A DNA stretch of 40,326 nt from Gammaproteobacteria bacterium (lineage in GTDB: Bacteria > Pseudomonadota > Gammaproteobacteria > Eutrophobiales > Eutrophobiaceae), in contig JACORW010000021.1 in assembly GCA_016179185.1 (NCBI GenBank), positions 1 to 40,326 of the forward strand, given 5' to 3'. Below, piece by piece: positions 26,850-34,993 of the stretch; within the stretch, counting starts at the first letter, position 1; each line of letters opens with the position of its first letter. The notes below the pieces were generated by a model, which saw nothing but the letters and a program-made list of their open reading frames with translations, did not search any database and was not told where the DNA came from. Made by a program: the position numbers and the translations under genes.

Positions 26850-26991
26850 TTCACGCAAAGGAATTGGTGTAAGATTCCGCAAAATCGGGAACCCGCCCTG
26901 TGGCGATCTTCTGAAAGCCCCAAGGAGGAATCGCCGCAAAATCAGGGGCTTGTCCTTTTCAAGAAACAAGTCCTGCCTCACAACGTGAAGG
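26850..26991 (+). promoter_or_regulatory. Structured leader or control region upstream of receiver gene
   Basis: The 315 bases between the tRNA and the receiver gene contain no ORF of note but clear structure. CCGCAAAATC occurs twice (26877-26886 and 26934-26943), each copy directly after a hairpin: GGAAT/ATTCC (26860-26864, 26874-26878) and GGCGAT/ATCGCC (26902-26907, 26930-26935). The loop of the second hairpin holds AGCCCC (26916-26921), which can pair with GGGGCT (26945-26950), so an H-type pseudoknot is possible. CTTGT/ACAAG can form a further stem before the start codon. A TAAGAT at 26870-26875 with TTTTCA upstream is a candidate promoter. It matches no riboswitch class that I recognise. 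Confidence 0.45.
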
Positions 26992-27003
26992 ATGCGCCAG
27001 GGT

Positions 27004-27390
27004 ATGGAAAAAACCAGGGCCACAATCGTAGTGGTCGACGACAGCCCGGCCATGAAAACCGTGTTCGAGCGCGGCACCGAAGATTTGGGGGTGGAGTTGC
27101 GGCTGTTCCAGTCCGCCGAGGACTCATGGGCGTACCTGGAGCGCCACCGGCCGGCGCTGCTGTTTCTGAACATCAAGATGCCGGGCCGCGACGGACTGAC
27201 ATTATTGCGGGACCTGCGCGAGCTGCCTCTTCACAAAGATACCCGTGTTGTTATGATCAGTTCCAAGGACTATGCACAGGATCGGACCGCGGCCAGCGCG
27301 CTCGGCGCGCTGGAATTCATTACCAAGCCCACCCCCATCCGGGTGATAACCGAGGTGGTACGCAAGTACGTTAAGGCGGAACCTGTCTAG
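27004..27390 (+). CDS. Receiver-domain protein lacking the phospho-acceptor Asp
   Basis: A stand-alone CheY-like receiver, 128 aa, no output domain. The acidic pair is present (VVVDDSPAM, about 9-17), as are the switch Ser (VVMISS) and conserved Lys (EFITKP), but the phospho-acceptor position reads FLNIKMPGRDG with Asn (codon AAC) where Asp is expected. It is therefore a pseudo-receiver unlikely to be phosphorylated in the usual way. ATG 26992 is an alternative start four codons upstream; the site AAGGA (26988-26992) favours ATG 27004. It lies 87 bases before an MBL-fold hydrolase on the same strand, suggesting a functional pair. Confidence 0.82.
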   Translation: MEKTRATIVVVDDSPAMKTVFERGTEDLGVELRLFQSAEDSWAYLERHRPALLFLNIKMPGRDGLTLLRDLRELPLHKDTRVVMISSKDYAQDRTAASALGALEFITKPTPIRVITEVVRKYVKAEPV

Positions 27391-27397
27391 AGCCCGT

Positions 27398-27427
27398 CTC
27401 AAAATCGGCAAGCGCGGGAATTTTGAG
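27398..27427 (+). repeat. Inverted repeat between receiver and MBL genes
   Basis: CTCAAAAT (27398-27405) and ATTTTGAG (27420-27427) form a perfect 8-bp stem with a 14-base loop, starting eight bases after the receiver stop. No T-run follows, so it may be an mRNA-processing or attenuating hairpin rather than a full terminator. Confidence 0.4.
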
Positions 27428-27477
27428 GCGGCTTCCAGCATCGTCCTGACCCAAGACTGACATCGCGGTCCTTAAAT

Positions 27478-28404
27478 GTGAGCAATGCCTATCTCCGTTT
27501 CTGGGGCGTGCGTGGATCCTACAGCGCGCCGTTCGATACACACCTGGGAGTCGGGGGCAACACTTCCTGCGTGGAAATCCGCATCGGCGACCACATCATG
27601 CTGTGTGATGCCGGCACCGGCATCATTCCGTTCGGCAACGAGATTGTGAAGCAGGCGGCGGACCAGCCCGCGGTCAGAGACCTGTTGATCATCCTCACCC
27701 ATTACCATTGGGACCACATCTGCGGATTGCCGTTTTTCGTCCCCGCATTCATTCCCAACTGGAACATCACGTTTTTCGGGCCCGGCCACAGCCGGCGGGA
27801 CATCGAGGAGCACGTTTCCGCGCAGATGCGCGCCCCGTATTTTCCGGTGGGCACCGAATCCTGGCTGGCCAACGTGCGCTATCTCGATCCGCCGAAGAGT
27901 CAGACGCTGGAATGGGGACCGATGTCGTTTTCCTGGCGCAGCGTACATCACCCGGGGACTACCTTCGGTTACCGCATCAAGGCCAATGGCCGGACCATTC
28001 TCTATATCTCGGACAACGAATGCCTGTTTCTGGACAAATCCATCCGGCAGAAGTACGGGGAATTCAGCGCCGAGGAACAGGCGCTGCTCTCCGAAATGCA
28101 GCGGGAAGAATATGAAGCCGAGATCAAGCTGATCGAGGGGGCGGATATCCTCATTCACGACGCCCAGTATTCGCTTGAGGATTACGGCAAGAAACGTGGC
28201 TGGGGGCATTCCTGTTACATAGACACCGTGAATACCGCCATTGATGCCGGCGTCAGGCAACTGTACCTCTACCACCACGATCCGAATTACGACGATCGGG
28301 TCATTGCCCGGATCTACGACCATACCCAGTCCATCATCAAGGAACGCAACTCCGCGCTGCAATGCCACATCGCCCGGGAGGGCATGATCGTCGATTTGTC
28401 CTGA
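27478..28404 (+). CDS. Metallo-beta-lactamase-fold hydrolase
   Basis: A cytoplasmic MBL-fold metal-dependent hydrolase, 308 aa. The metal motif HxHxDH is [10 protein letters not shown] at about 75-84; further ligands are the His in [11 protein letters not shown] (about 160), Asp in LYISDNEC and LIHDAQY, and a C-terminal His in YHHDP. The N-terminal [11 protein letters not shown] and [10 protein letters not shown] are typical of the PhnP/cyclic-phosphodiesterase-like branch that follows receiver genes in some proteobacteria. The start is GTG 27478 because no ATG occurs before the conserved N-terminus. A substrate such as a cyclic nucleotide or phosphodiester is inference. Confidence 0.85.
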   Translation: MSNAYLRFWGVRGSYSAPFDTHLGVGGNTSCVEIRIGDHIMLCDAGTGIIPFGNEIVKQAADQPAVRDLLIILTHYHWDHICGLPFFVPAFIPNWNITFFGPGHSRRDIEEHVSAQMRAPYFPVGTESWLANVRYLDPPKSQTLEWGPMSFSWRSVHHPGTTFGYRIKANGRTILYISDNECLFLDKSIRQKYGEFSAEEQALLSEMQREEYEAEIKLIEGADILIHDAQYSLEDYGKKRGWGHSCYIDTVNTAIDAGVRQLYLYHHDPNYDDRVIARIYDHTQSIIKERNSALQCHIAREGMIVDLS

Positions 28405-28439
28405 TGGGCGGGCCATTCATCCCGCGCGCGGTCCTGCCA

Positions 28440-28637
28440 ATGCAAGTTATCATCAACGGAGTGCAGTCAACGCTCGAACAGGTTCATACCGTCGCCGAAC
28501 TGGTGCGGCACCTGCGTCTCGACGGGCGCATTGCCATCGAGATCAACCGTGAAATCGTGCCGCGCAGCCGGTTTGCGTCGCACACATTGAATGACGGCGA
28601 CGTCATCGAGGTCGTGCACGCCGTGGGCGGAGGTTGA
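28440..28637 (+). CDS. thiS: Sulfur carrier protein ThiS
   Basis: Ubiquitin-like sulfur carrier for thiazole synthesis, 65 aa. The sequence begins MQVIINGV, contains [10 protein letters not shown] and [12 protein letters not shown], and ends in HAVGGG, the C-terminal Gly-Gly that is adenylated and thiocarboxylated. The open frame extends upstream into the MBL gene, but ATG 28440 gives the usual ThiS length. It lies 18 bases before thiG, the standard pair. Confidence 0.95.
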   Translation: MQVIINGVQSTLEQVHTVAELVRHLRLDGRIAIEINREIVPRSRFASHTLNDGDVIEVVHAVGGG

Positions 28638-28655
28638 CTTGCGTGGAAGCACACC

Positions 28656-29447
28656 ATGATGGAAAAATCCGACAATCTGGTCATTGACGGCCGGACCTAC
28701 CGCAGCCGCTTGCTGGTGGGCACCGGCAAGTATCGGGACCTGGAACAGACGCGGCAGGCAATAGAGGCCAGCGGCGCCGAGATCGTCACTGTCGCGCTGC
28801 GCCGCACGAACCTGGGGCAGAACAAGGACGAGCCGAGTCTGCTGGATTACATTTCACCGCGGCGTTTCACGCTGTTGCCCAACACCGCCGGTTGCTACGA
28901 CGCGGATTCCGCCGTGCGCACGTGCCGGCTCGGGCGCGAGCTGCTCGATGGCGCGGTCCTGGTGAAGCTGGAAGTGCTTGGCGATGAAAAGACCCTGTTT
29001 CCGGACGTGCCTGAGACGCTGAAGGCCGCGCACACCCTCGTTGCCGAGGGGTTCAAGGTCATGGTCTACACCAATGACGATCCGATCATGGCCAGGCGCT
29101 TCGAGCAAATGGGGTGCGTGGCGGTGATGCCGCTGGCCGCCCCCATCGGCTCCGGGCTGGGGATCCGCAATCCCTACAACATCCGCACCATCGTCGAGAA
29201 CGCCGGCGTGCCGATCCTCGTGGACGCCGGCGTCGGCACGGCGTCCGATGCCGCCATAGCCATGGAACTCGGGTGCGACGGCGTGCTGATGAACACCGCC
29301 ATCGCCGAGGCGCGCGACCCGGTGCTGATGGCCTCCGCGATGCGCAAGGCCGTCGAGGCCGGACGCGAAGCCTATCTCGCCGGGCGCATGCCACGCCGCG
29401 CTTATGCCAGTGCGTCCTCCCCCATAGACGGCACGTTTCTTACGTAG
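28656..29447 (+). CDS. thiG: Thiazole synthase ThiG
   Basis: TIM-barrel enzyme forming the thiazole phosphate ring of thiamine from deoxyxylulose phosphate, ThiS thiocarboxylate and dehydroglycine, 263 aa. Blocks include [59 protein letters not shown] and [29 protein letters not shown], all in order. The catalytic Lys lies in [10 protein letters not shown]. The partners thiE, thiF and the tyrosine/glycine lyase are outside this window. Confidence 0.96.
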   Translation: MMEKSDNLVIDGRTYRSRLLVGTGKYRDLEQTRQAIEASGAEIVTVALRRTNLGQNKDEPSLLDYISPRRFTLLPNTAGCYDADSAVRTCRLGRELLDGAVLVKLEVLGDEKTLFPDVPETLKAAHTLVAEGFKVMVYTNDDPIMARRFEQMGCVAVMPLAAPIGSGLGIRNPYNIRTIVENAGVPILVDAGVGTASDAAIAMELGCDGVLMNTAIAEARDPVLMASAMRKAVEAGREAYLAGRMPRRAYASASSPIDGTFLT

Positions 29448-29453
29448 CGCTTT

Positions 29454-29485
29454 GTTGAAAAACGAAGTCCATATCGTTTTTCAAC
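29454..29485 (+). repeat. Perfect 11-bp inverted repeat between thiG and trmB
   Basis: GTTGAAAAACG (29454-29464) and CGTTTTTCAAC (29475-29485) flank a 10-base loop, fully inside the 53-base gap between thiG and trmB. It lacks a downstream T-tract, so it may be a weak bidirectional terminator, an RNA stability element or a dispersed repeat. Confidence 0.5.
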
Positions 29486-29500
29486 GAACTGCCAATCCCC

Positions 29501-30199
29501 ATGAACTTTCCGGAACTGTCCGGCGGACCGCACCGTTCCATTCGCAGCTATGAGCTGCGCCAGGGCCGTTTGACCCGCGGCCAGCGCCGCGCGTTGGAAT
29601 TGCACTGGCATGAATACGGCGTGAATGCGCCGCCGGGGATGCTGGAACTGGATCGAATATTCGGGCGGCGCGCGCCGCGCGTTCTGGACGTCGGCTCCGG
29701 CATGGGCGAATCCACTGCCGCGATCGCGGATCAGCACCCCGAAAACGATTATCTCGCCATCGAGGTTCACCTGCCCGGCATCGGCGCGCTGATCCGCCGC
29801 GCCGTGCTGGCGCGCCTGCGCAACCTGCGCGTGCTGCGCGCGGACGCAAAAGACGTCATCTGCAACAGGCTCGCTCCGGCGTCACTGGACGAGGCATGGA
29901 TATTGTTTCCTGATCCGTGGGTAAAGCGGCGCCAGCACAAGCGTCGCCTGATAAATCCGGAACTCGTCCGTGCGCTGGCGTTATGCCTGAAGCCCAACGG
30001 CCGGCTGTTTCTGGCGACCGACTGGGAGGACCTTGCCGGCCACATGCGCGCGATTTGCGACGGCGAACCGGGGTTGCAGAACCTGGCCGGCACGGGGCAT
30101 TTCGCTCCGCGCCCGGCATGGCGGCCGCTCACCAAGTTCGAGCAGCGCGGGCTGCGCCTCGGCCACCCGACGTTCGACCTGGCCTATGCGCGAACTTGA
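29501..30199 (+). CDS. trmB: tRNA (guanine-N7-)-methyltransferase TrmB
   Basis: SAM-dependent enzyme methylating G46 in the tRNA variable loop, 232 aa. Motif I is LDVGSGMGEST (about 65-75); EVHLPGIGALIRRA is the acidic motif II region, and FPDPWVKRRQHKRRL is the family signature carrying the tRNA-binding and catalytic residues. The C-terminal TKFEQRGLRLGH is also typical. It precedes cysQ with a 14-base overlap. Confidence 0.95.
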   Translation: MNFPELSGGPHRSIRSYELRQGRLTRGQRRALELHWHEYGVNAPPGMLELDRIFGRRAPRVLDVGSGMGESTAAIADQHPENDYLAIEVHLPGIGALIRRAVLARLRNLRVLRADAKDVICNRLAPASLDEAWILFPDPWVKRRQHKRRLINPELVRALALCLKPNGRLFLATDWEDLAGHMRAICDGEPGLQNLAGTGHFAPRPAWRPLTKFEQRGLRLGHPTFDLAYART

Positions 30200-30995
30200 G
30201 GCGTGGGCCGGCAGAGTAACGGATATCGCGGCTCGGGCCGGCAGCCGCATCATGGAGATTTACGCGGCGGGCTTCGCCGTGTCCGCCAAGGAAGATCAAT
30301 CGCCGCTGACGGAGGCGGATCTGGCGTCCAACGCCCTGATCTGCGCGGAACTTCGCGATCTCGCGCCGGATGTTCCGGTCCTGTCGGAAGAGTCCTCAAG
30401 CGTAGCCTACGAAGAGCGCCGGGGCTGGACCCGTTTCTGGCTCGTGGACCCCCTGGACGGCACCAAAGAATTCGTCGACCGCAACGGCCAGTTCACCGTC
30501 AATATCGCGCTTATCGAGGATCACCGCCCGGTGCTGGGCGTCGTGCACGTTCCCGCGCAGTGTGTGAGCTATTTTGCGTGGCGCGGCGGCGGCGCATTTC
30601 GCCGCGATGCCGATGGAACACGCGGGATTCGCACGCGCCGCACGCGCGCCGGACAGCTTGTGCTCGCCGGCAGCCGTTCCCATGCGACACCGGAGCAGGA
30701 ACGGTTCTTCGCGGCCTGCGGCGGGAACGTGGAGATCCTCTCCATCGGCAGCTCGTTGAAATTCTGTCTGGTGGCCGAAGGGAAGGTGGACCTGTATCCG
30801 CGCTTCGGGCCGACATCGGAATGGGATACCGCCGCCGCGCACTGCGTCGTGGAACAGTCCGGCGGCCGCGTTACCACGCTCGATCTGCTGCCGCTGCGTT
30901 ACAACTCCCGTCCCGGGTGGTTGAATCCCCATTTCCTCGCCATGGGCGACCCGGACTTCGACTGGCGAGCGTATCTCGCCCGGGCCGCACAGTAG
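30186..30995 (+). CDS. cysQ: 3'(2'),5'-bisphosphate nucleotidase CysQ
   Basis: Mg-dependent, Li-sensitive phosphatase converting PAP to AMP, which protects cells during sulfate assimilation and sulfation, 269 aa. The metal motif WLVDPLDGTKEFVDRNGQF (about 90-108) and the upstream Glu in PVLSEESS are clear; the second signature is PTSEWDTAAAHCVVEQSGG near 217-235. The open frame extends upstream inside trmB; ATG 30186 gives a normal length. A 14-base overlap with trmB indicates co-expression. Confidence 0.95.
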   Translation: MRELEAWAGRVTDIAARAGSRIMEIYAAGFAVSAKEDQSPLTEADLASNALICAELRDLAPDVPVLSEESSSVAYEERRGWTRFWLVDPLDGTKEFVDRNGQFTVNIALIEDHRPVLGVVHVPAQCVSYFAWRGGGAFRRDADGTRGIRTRRTRAGQLVLAGSRSHATPEQERFFAACGGNVEILSIGSSLKFCLVAEGKVDLYPRFGPTSEWDTAAAHCVVEQSGGRVTTLDLLPLRYNSRPGWLNPHFLAMGDPDFDWRAYLARAAQ

Positions 30996-31010
30996 CCGCC
31001 GGTTTCCCGG

Positions 31011-31034
31011 CCGGCTCTCCACCGGCCGGCGCAT
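31011..31034. terminator. GC-rich hairpin after cysQ (possible terminator)
   Basis: CCGGCCGG repeated around a seven-base loop (CTCTCCA) can form an 8-bp stem about 20 bases after the cysQ stop. No T-run follows, so it may be factor-assisted or simply a structural hairpin. Confidence 0.35.
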
Positions 31035-31173
31035 GTGGGCTGTATGTATCCTCCTGAATTATCTGGCCATTTGCGTTTCTTTCCACCGGCCTGCATCCAA
31101 ACCCGGGCGCCAATGCATCTAAGAGCCAAATCAGGAATTCGGCCTGATTGACCATCACTTAAGGAGAGCTGCA

Positions 31174-31362
31174 ATGAAACACAGACCAGGACCCGCTATC
31201 GGCGATGACTTGATGGCTATCACCACCGCCGTGCTGATGTTTGTGCTGCAGGCCTGTATGGTATTGGCCATCAGTTCGAACGTGCTGGCAGGCGAACGGA
31301 CCGCAAAGGGCGAGACCGTGTCCGATCACCGGGACGCGGGATACCCGCGAATGCTGGCCTGA
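31174..31362 (+). CDS. Small membrane protein, function unknown
   Basis: A 62-aa ORF with a strong ribosome site (AAGGAG, eight bases before ATG 31174) and one hydrophobic helix at about 14-38 (LMAITTAVLMFVLQACMVLA), then a polar tail. It is 45 bases upstream of the DUF6249-like gene and in the same direction, so it may be the first gene of the sigma-factor module. A 6-bp inverted repeat ATCAGG/CCTGAT at 31130-31148 lies just before its ribosome site. I do not recognise a family; that it is real rests on the ribosome site, the helix and the context. Confidence 0.55.
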   Translation: MKHRPGPAIGDDLMAITTAVLMFVLQACMVLAISSNVLAGERTAKGETVSDHRDAGYPRMLA

Positions 31363-31407
31363 AGGCGCGTCTTCGACAATGATGCGAGACCACGGGAGCA
31401 CCTGAAG

Positions 31408-32325
31408 ATGAAACACCTGCTCAGTTCCATGATCCTGGCGAGCGCGCTGTTGACCGGCTTCATGCCTGCATGGTCCCAGGAAGCCACGGAAACTGCTCCG
31501 ACCGCAACGGAACCGGACGCCGCGCCGCCCGATGCCGGTGCTGACAAGGGGATGAGCGTCAATATCGGCGTCGATCTCGACAAGGACGGCGAGAATGACA
31601 AGAGCGCGCGCATCTCGATCGAAACGGAGGGCATCGGCGACGAGGACGACGGCCCGGTGGCGCGCGTCGTGCGCAACGGCGTGGCCAGGATTCTCGAGAA
31701 GCACGTGCTGACCGACGAGGACCTGACCGAGGAGGAACGCCGGGAAGTCAGAGAAGCCATCGCGGAACTGCGCGGCGATTTGCAGCGCGAAACGCACGAC
31801 GCGGCCAAGGAGATCGACGCGGCAACAAAGGAGATAGACGAGGCGGTCAAGGAGAAGAAACACGCGATCGTGCTTCATGACCGCAAGTCGCGCGCGAAGA
31901 ACGACGATGACGACAGCAGCATGCACAACGTTCCCTCGTGGGTCGGATTCGTAGCGGTCATTGCCGTGATATTGACACTCGGCCTGCCCATCATCGTCGT
32001 GGCGTTAATCCTGTACTTCTCCTACCGCAAGCGCCGCCTCGCCCATGACACCATCAACGGCTATCTTGCCAGCGGCAAGGAGATCCCGCCGGAAATCATG
32101 CACAACCTGTTCCAGGAGGCTGGAACCAGCGTGCAGGCACCGCGGACCAATTTTCACAAGGGCACTATCAACACCGGCATCGGTCTCGGCATGATCGTCG
32201 GCTTCTCCGTCATCGACGTCGAGTTCCTCGCCGCGATCGGATTCATATTCCTTTTGATAGGCCTCGCGCAGTTGCTGATCTGGAAATTGGAACAGGGCAA
32301 GAAAGGGGATCAGGCTCAGGGATGA
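31408..32325 (+). CDS. Membrane protein with C-terminal DUF6249-like region
   Basis: A 305-aa protein. A signal peptide (about 1-24, ending AWSQ) leads into an acidic extracytoplasmic part (Asp/Glu-rich, about 25-105), a charged coiled-coil region (about 106-160, many Glu/Lys/Asp) and three hydrophobic segments near 175-205, 255-275 and 275-295. FSYRKRRLAHDTINGYLASGKEIPPEIMHN after the first helix resembles the DUF6249 family of ECF-associated membrane proteins. The next gene is an ECF sigma factor seven bases away. A sensor or target role in an envelope-stress circuit is inference. Confidence 0.75.
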   Translation: MKHLLSSMILASALLTGFMPAWSQEATETAPTATEPDAAPPDAGADKGMSVNIGVDLDKDGENDKSARISIETEGIGDEDDGPVARVVRNGVARILEKHVLTDEDLTEEERREVREAIAELRGDLQRETHDAAKEIDAATKEIDEAVKEKKHAIVLHDRKSRAKNDDDDSSMHNVPSWVGFVAVIAVILTLGLPIIVVALILYFSYRKRRLAHDTINGYLASGKEIPPEIMHNLFQEAGTSVQAPRTNFHKGTINTGIGLGMIVGFSVIDVEFLAAIGFIFLLIGLAQLLIWKLEQGKKGDQAQG

Positions 32326-32331
32326 CTGGGA

Positions 32332-32886
32332 ATGTCGATGGAAGATGGGGCCCTGATTACCAGGGTCCGCGAGCAGGGAGACCAGCGAGCCTTTGCCGAG
32401 CTGGTCAAGCGCTACCAGTCGCAGTTGCGCTACTCGCTGCGCCAGTTGACCGGATGGGACGCTGCACTCGCAGACGACCTGGCGCAGGAAACGCTGATCA
32501 AGGCCTATCGATCCATCGGCCAGTTCCGCGGCGAGGCGAAGTTCTTTACCTGGCTGTACAAGATTGCCTACCACTGTTTCCTGGCGCAGAAACGCAGCCG
32601 GAAGCCGGAGCAACCACTGGAGGAAGGGCATGAAGACGCGCACGAACCCTACGCTGCCGGCGTCGGCAATCCGGCCGACCTGCACCGGGATTTTGCGCGC
32701 GCGCTGATGCTGTTTCCACCGGACCAGAGAATGGCGCTACACTTGCACCTGCAACGCGAGATGACGCACCAGGAGATCGCCGACCTGATGGATTGCCCGC
32801 TCGGGACCGTCAAGAGCCATATCCAGAGGGGCCGGGACAAATTGCAACAGGCGCTGGCAGGATGGAACACGGGAGCAACCGCATGA
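32332..32886 (+). CDS. RNA polymerase ECF-type sigma factor
   Basis: Sigma70-family group 4 factor, 184 aa. Region 2 (about 15-82) has AFAELVKRYQSQLRY, DDLAQETLIKAYRSIGQFRGEAKFFTWLYKIA; region 4 (about 120-172) has ALHLHLQREMTHQEIADLMDCPLGTVKSHIQRG, a standard HTH. No region 3 or C-terminal extension is present. ATG 32338 is an alternative start two codons in. The stop overlaps the next gene (ATGA), the usual sigma/anti-sigma coupling. RpoE-like regulation is likely; target promoters are unknown. Confidence 0.9.
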   Translation: MSMEDGALITRVREQGDQRAFAELVKRYQSQLRYSLRQLTGWDAALADDLAQETLIKAYRSIGQFRGEAKFFTWLYKIAYHCFLAQKRSRKPEQPLEEGHEDAHEPYAAGVGNPADLHRDFARALMLFPPDQRMALHLHLQREMTHQEIADLMDCPLGTVKSHIQRGRDKLQQALAGWNTGATA

Positions 32887-33242
32887 AAGACATCGACCAA
32901 TTGTGCGCGGAATTGCGGGCGACCGAGCCGTACCTGAACGACCACGGTTTCACGGCCGTGGTGATGGAGCAACTGCCGCGAAGTCGCGACCTGCCGGAAT
33001 GGGTCAAGAATGCGATCCTGCTGGGCGCCGCAATCCTGGGAACAGCCATCTTCGCAGCATGGGTCCCCGGCGGGGTTCTGGCACAGGCAGTTTCGCGCCT
33101 GTTCGAACTGCCTTCCCTGAACCTGCAATATCTGCTCGAGGTCGTGGCGCAGAATCTGCCGGTCGTGCTGGTCGCGAGCGTTGTAATCAGTTACGTGGTG
33201 CCCTGTGGCGCGCTGATAATCGCGCGCCGCAGCGCCCTGTAG
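32883..33242 (+). CDS. Small membrane protein, candidate anti-sigma factor
   Basis: A 119-aa protein with a soluble N-terminal 40 residues (MKDIDQLCAELRATEPYLND) and two predicted helices at about 41-65 and 93-113. It lacks the HxxxCxxC motif of ZAS anti-sigma factors. It overlaps the sigma-factor stop by four bases, the standard context for a cognate anti-sigma factor, and its short cytoplasmic N-terminus could bind sigma; that function is inferred from position only. Confidence 0.65.
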   Translation: MKDIDQLCAELRATEPYLNDHGFTAVVMEQLPRSRDLPEWVKNAILLGAAILGTAIFAAWVPGGVLAQAVSRLFELPSLNLQYLLEVVAQNLPVVLVASVVISYVVPCGALIIARRSAL

Positions 33243-33339
33243 CACCCCGCCGCATTGAACTGACCCGACTCCTGTCCCCGGGTATGCTCTGGACGGCCCG
33301 GGATAGTCGGGCTATGTTGCCCATCATTAAGGAATCGCC

Positions 33340-34878
33340 GTGGCTGACGAAACCACTTCCCTGCTGACACTGTTTTCTCAGCTCGGGCTCGCCTGCCTGC
33401 TGGGATTCATGGTCGGGCTTGAGCGCGAGATGGGCGGCGCGCCCAATCCCCATGGCGGCCTGCGCGATTTCGTCATGTTCGCGCTGCTCGGCGCCGTCAG
33501 CGCGCTGGCCGCGCTGATGTACGAAAACTCGTGGCTCATCCTGGTCGGCTTTCTGGGCGTGCTGACGCTGGTGGTATCGGGATACTGGATCACGGTGCTG
33601 CGGCAGAAGGATGAGGATACCGGCATCACGACCGAGATCGCCGCAGTCCTGACGTTTTTCATGGGCGTGCTGGTGATGAAGGGGGCGCTGGCGCTGGCCA
33701 TCGCCCTCGGCATCATCGTGCTCGCCGTACTGTCCCAGAAAACCGCCATCAAGGGCTTTAGTACCAGCGTGCAACGCTTCGAGCTGGAGGCCGCGCTGCA
33801 GTTCCTGATCATCACGTTCATCGTGCTGCCGGTACTGCCAAACCGATCGCTGGACGCCTACTTCACGCTGCCGGCCGGAAAGATTGTCGTCGTGAACGAG
33901 ACCCAGGTTCAACTGGCGCCGAGCAGAGGTTATGCATTCGAAACCGGCGCCGAGTTGCAAATCTATACCGATGCGGAGGGCCATGTCGGAGCGCTGAGAA
34001 TTGGTACGGTCGGCGACTCCCTGATAGACGCACAATACCGCGGAGAGCACCTGCACCTGCTGGAACCCGGCGAGGAAGTACGCGCCCCGATCGGGGTGGA
34101 AGTGGTCAGCACGCTCCTTTCGGCGATCAATCCCTACAAGATCTGGCTCATCGTGGTGCTGGTCTCACTGGTAAGCTTCGTCGGATACGCGCTGATCAAA
34201 ATCGTCGGGACCGGCGCCGGCATTGGACTCACCGGCCTCATCGGCGGGCTCGCCTCCAGCACCGTAACGACGCTGAGCTTCGCCAGGCGCAGCAAGGAAA
34301 TGCCCCAGTGGAACCGGAACTTCGCCGTGGCGGTCGTGCTCGCTTCCTCGGTGATGTTTCCCAGGCTGCTGTTGCAGATCGGCATCGTCAATCAGGCGTT
34401 GATGAAAAACATGGCACTGCCGATCCTGGTCATGGGCGCCACCGGCTTGGCGATGGCCGCCTTTTTTTACCTGCGCGGCAAGTGGGAAACGACCGAATCC
34501 GCGGAAATGTCGTTCACGAACCCGTTCAGCCTGAAGTCCGCGATCACGTTCGGGGCGGTGTTCGCGACCATCCTGATGGTCACGCGCGTGGCGATTTCCT
34601 ACCTGGGCGAGTCCTGGCTGCCGCTGATCGCCGTGGTCAGCGGCCTCACCGATGCGGATGCGATCGCGTTTTCGCTCAGCGACGCGCAGCAGGCCGGGAT
34701 CATCACGCTCGACTGGGCCAGCTTCAACCTGGTGCTGGGCGCGCTGTCGAACACGTTCATGAAGCTGTTTCTGGTGTTCACGCTGGGGCACCGCGGGCTG
34801 TTCAAGAACCTCGCCGCAGCCTTTGCCATCATCGGCATCGCGGGCATCGTAACGATGGCCATGTACTACGACTTCTGA
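33340..34878 (+). CDS. MgtC/DUF4010 family membrane protein
   Basis: A 512-aa polytopic inner-membrane protein with about 12 hydrophobic segments. The N-terminal third has the MgtC/SapB pattern LGLACLLGFMVGLERE and GGLRDFVMFALLGA. A soluble loop with beta character lies at about 185-255. The C-terminal half (DUF4010) has LTGLIGGLASSTVTTLSFARR and VSGLTDADAIAFSLS. The start is GTG 33340, with TAAGGA seven bases upstream. Transport function is unproven in this family. A GC-rich stem follows its stop. Confidence 0.82.
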   Translation: MADETTSLLTLFSQLGLACLLGFMVGLEREMGGAPNPHGGLRDFVMFALLGAVSALAALMYENSWLILVGFLGVLTLVVSGYWITVLRQKDEDTGITTEIAAVLTFFMGVLVMKGALALAIALGIIVLAVLSQKTAIKGFSTSVQRFELEAALQFLIITFIVLPVLPNRSLDAYFTLPAGKIVVVNETQVQLAPSRGYAFETGAELQIYTDAEGHVGALRIGTVGDSLIDAQYRGEHLHLLEPGEEVRAPIGVEVVSTLLSAINPYKIWLIVVLVSLVSFVGYALIKIVGTGAGIGLTGLIGGLASSTVTTLSFARRSKEMPQWNRNFAVAVVLASSVMFPRLLLQIGIVNQALMKNMALPILVMGATGLAMAAFFYLRGKWETTESAEMSFTNPFSLKSAITFGAVFATILMVTRVAISYLGESWLPLIAVVSGLTDADAIAFSLSDAQQAGIITLDWASFNLVLGALSNTFMKLFLVFTLGHRGLFKNLAAAFAIIGIAGIVTMAMYYDF

Positions 34879-34883
34879 TTGGT

Positions 34884-34901
34884 GGCCGGGTAAACCCGGC
34901 C
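34884..34901. terminator. GC-rich hairpin between convergent genes
   Basis: GGCCGGG-TAAA-CCCGGCC forms a perfect 7-bp stem with a tetraloop, five bases after the DUF4010 gene stop and 93 bases beyond the end of the convergent transporter gene. No long T-run follows on either strand. Confidence 0.5.
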
Positions 34902-34993
34902 CCACAGGTACATTTCCGTCTTGGGCTTCTTCTTCTGTTTGTAGCTTTTTGCTTATGGCTGCTTTGCGTGGGCCGACTTCCAGGCGGCCAAAA

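Noticed and set aside
26850..26990. Match to a c-di-GMP (GEMM) riboswitch
   Set aside because: ACGCAAAG and GCAAAATC recall GEMM fragments, but the tetraloop receptor and the conserved three-way junction order are absent.
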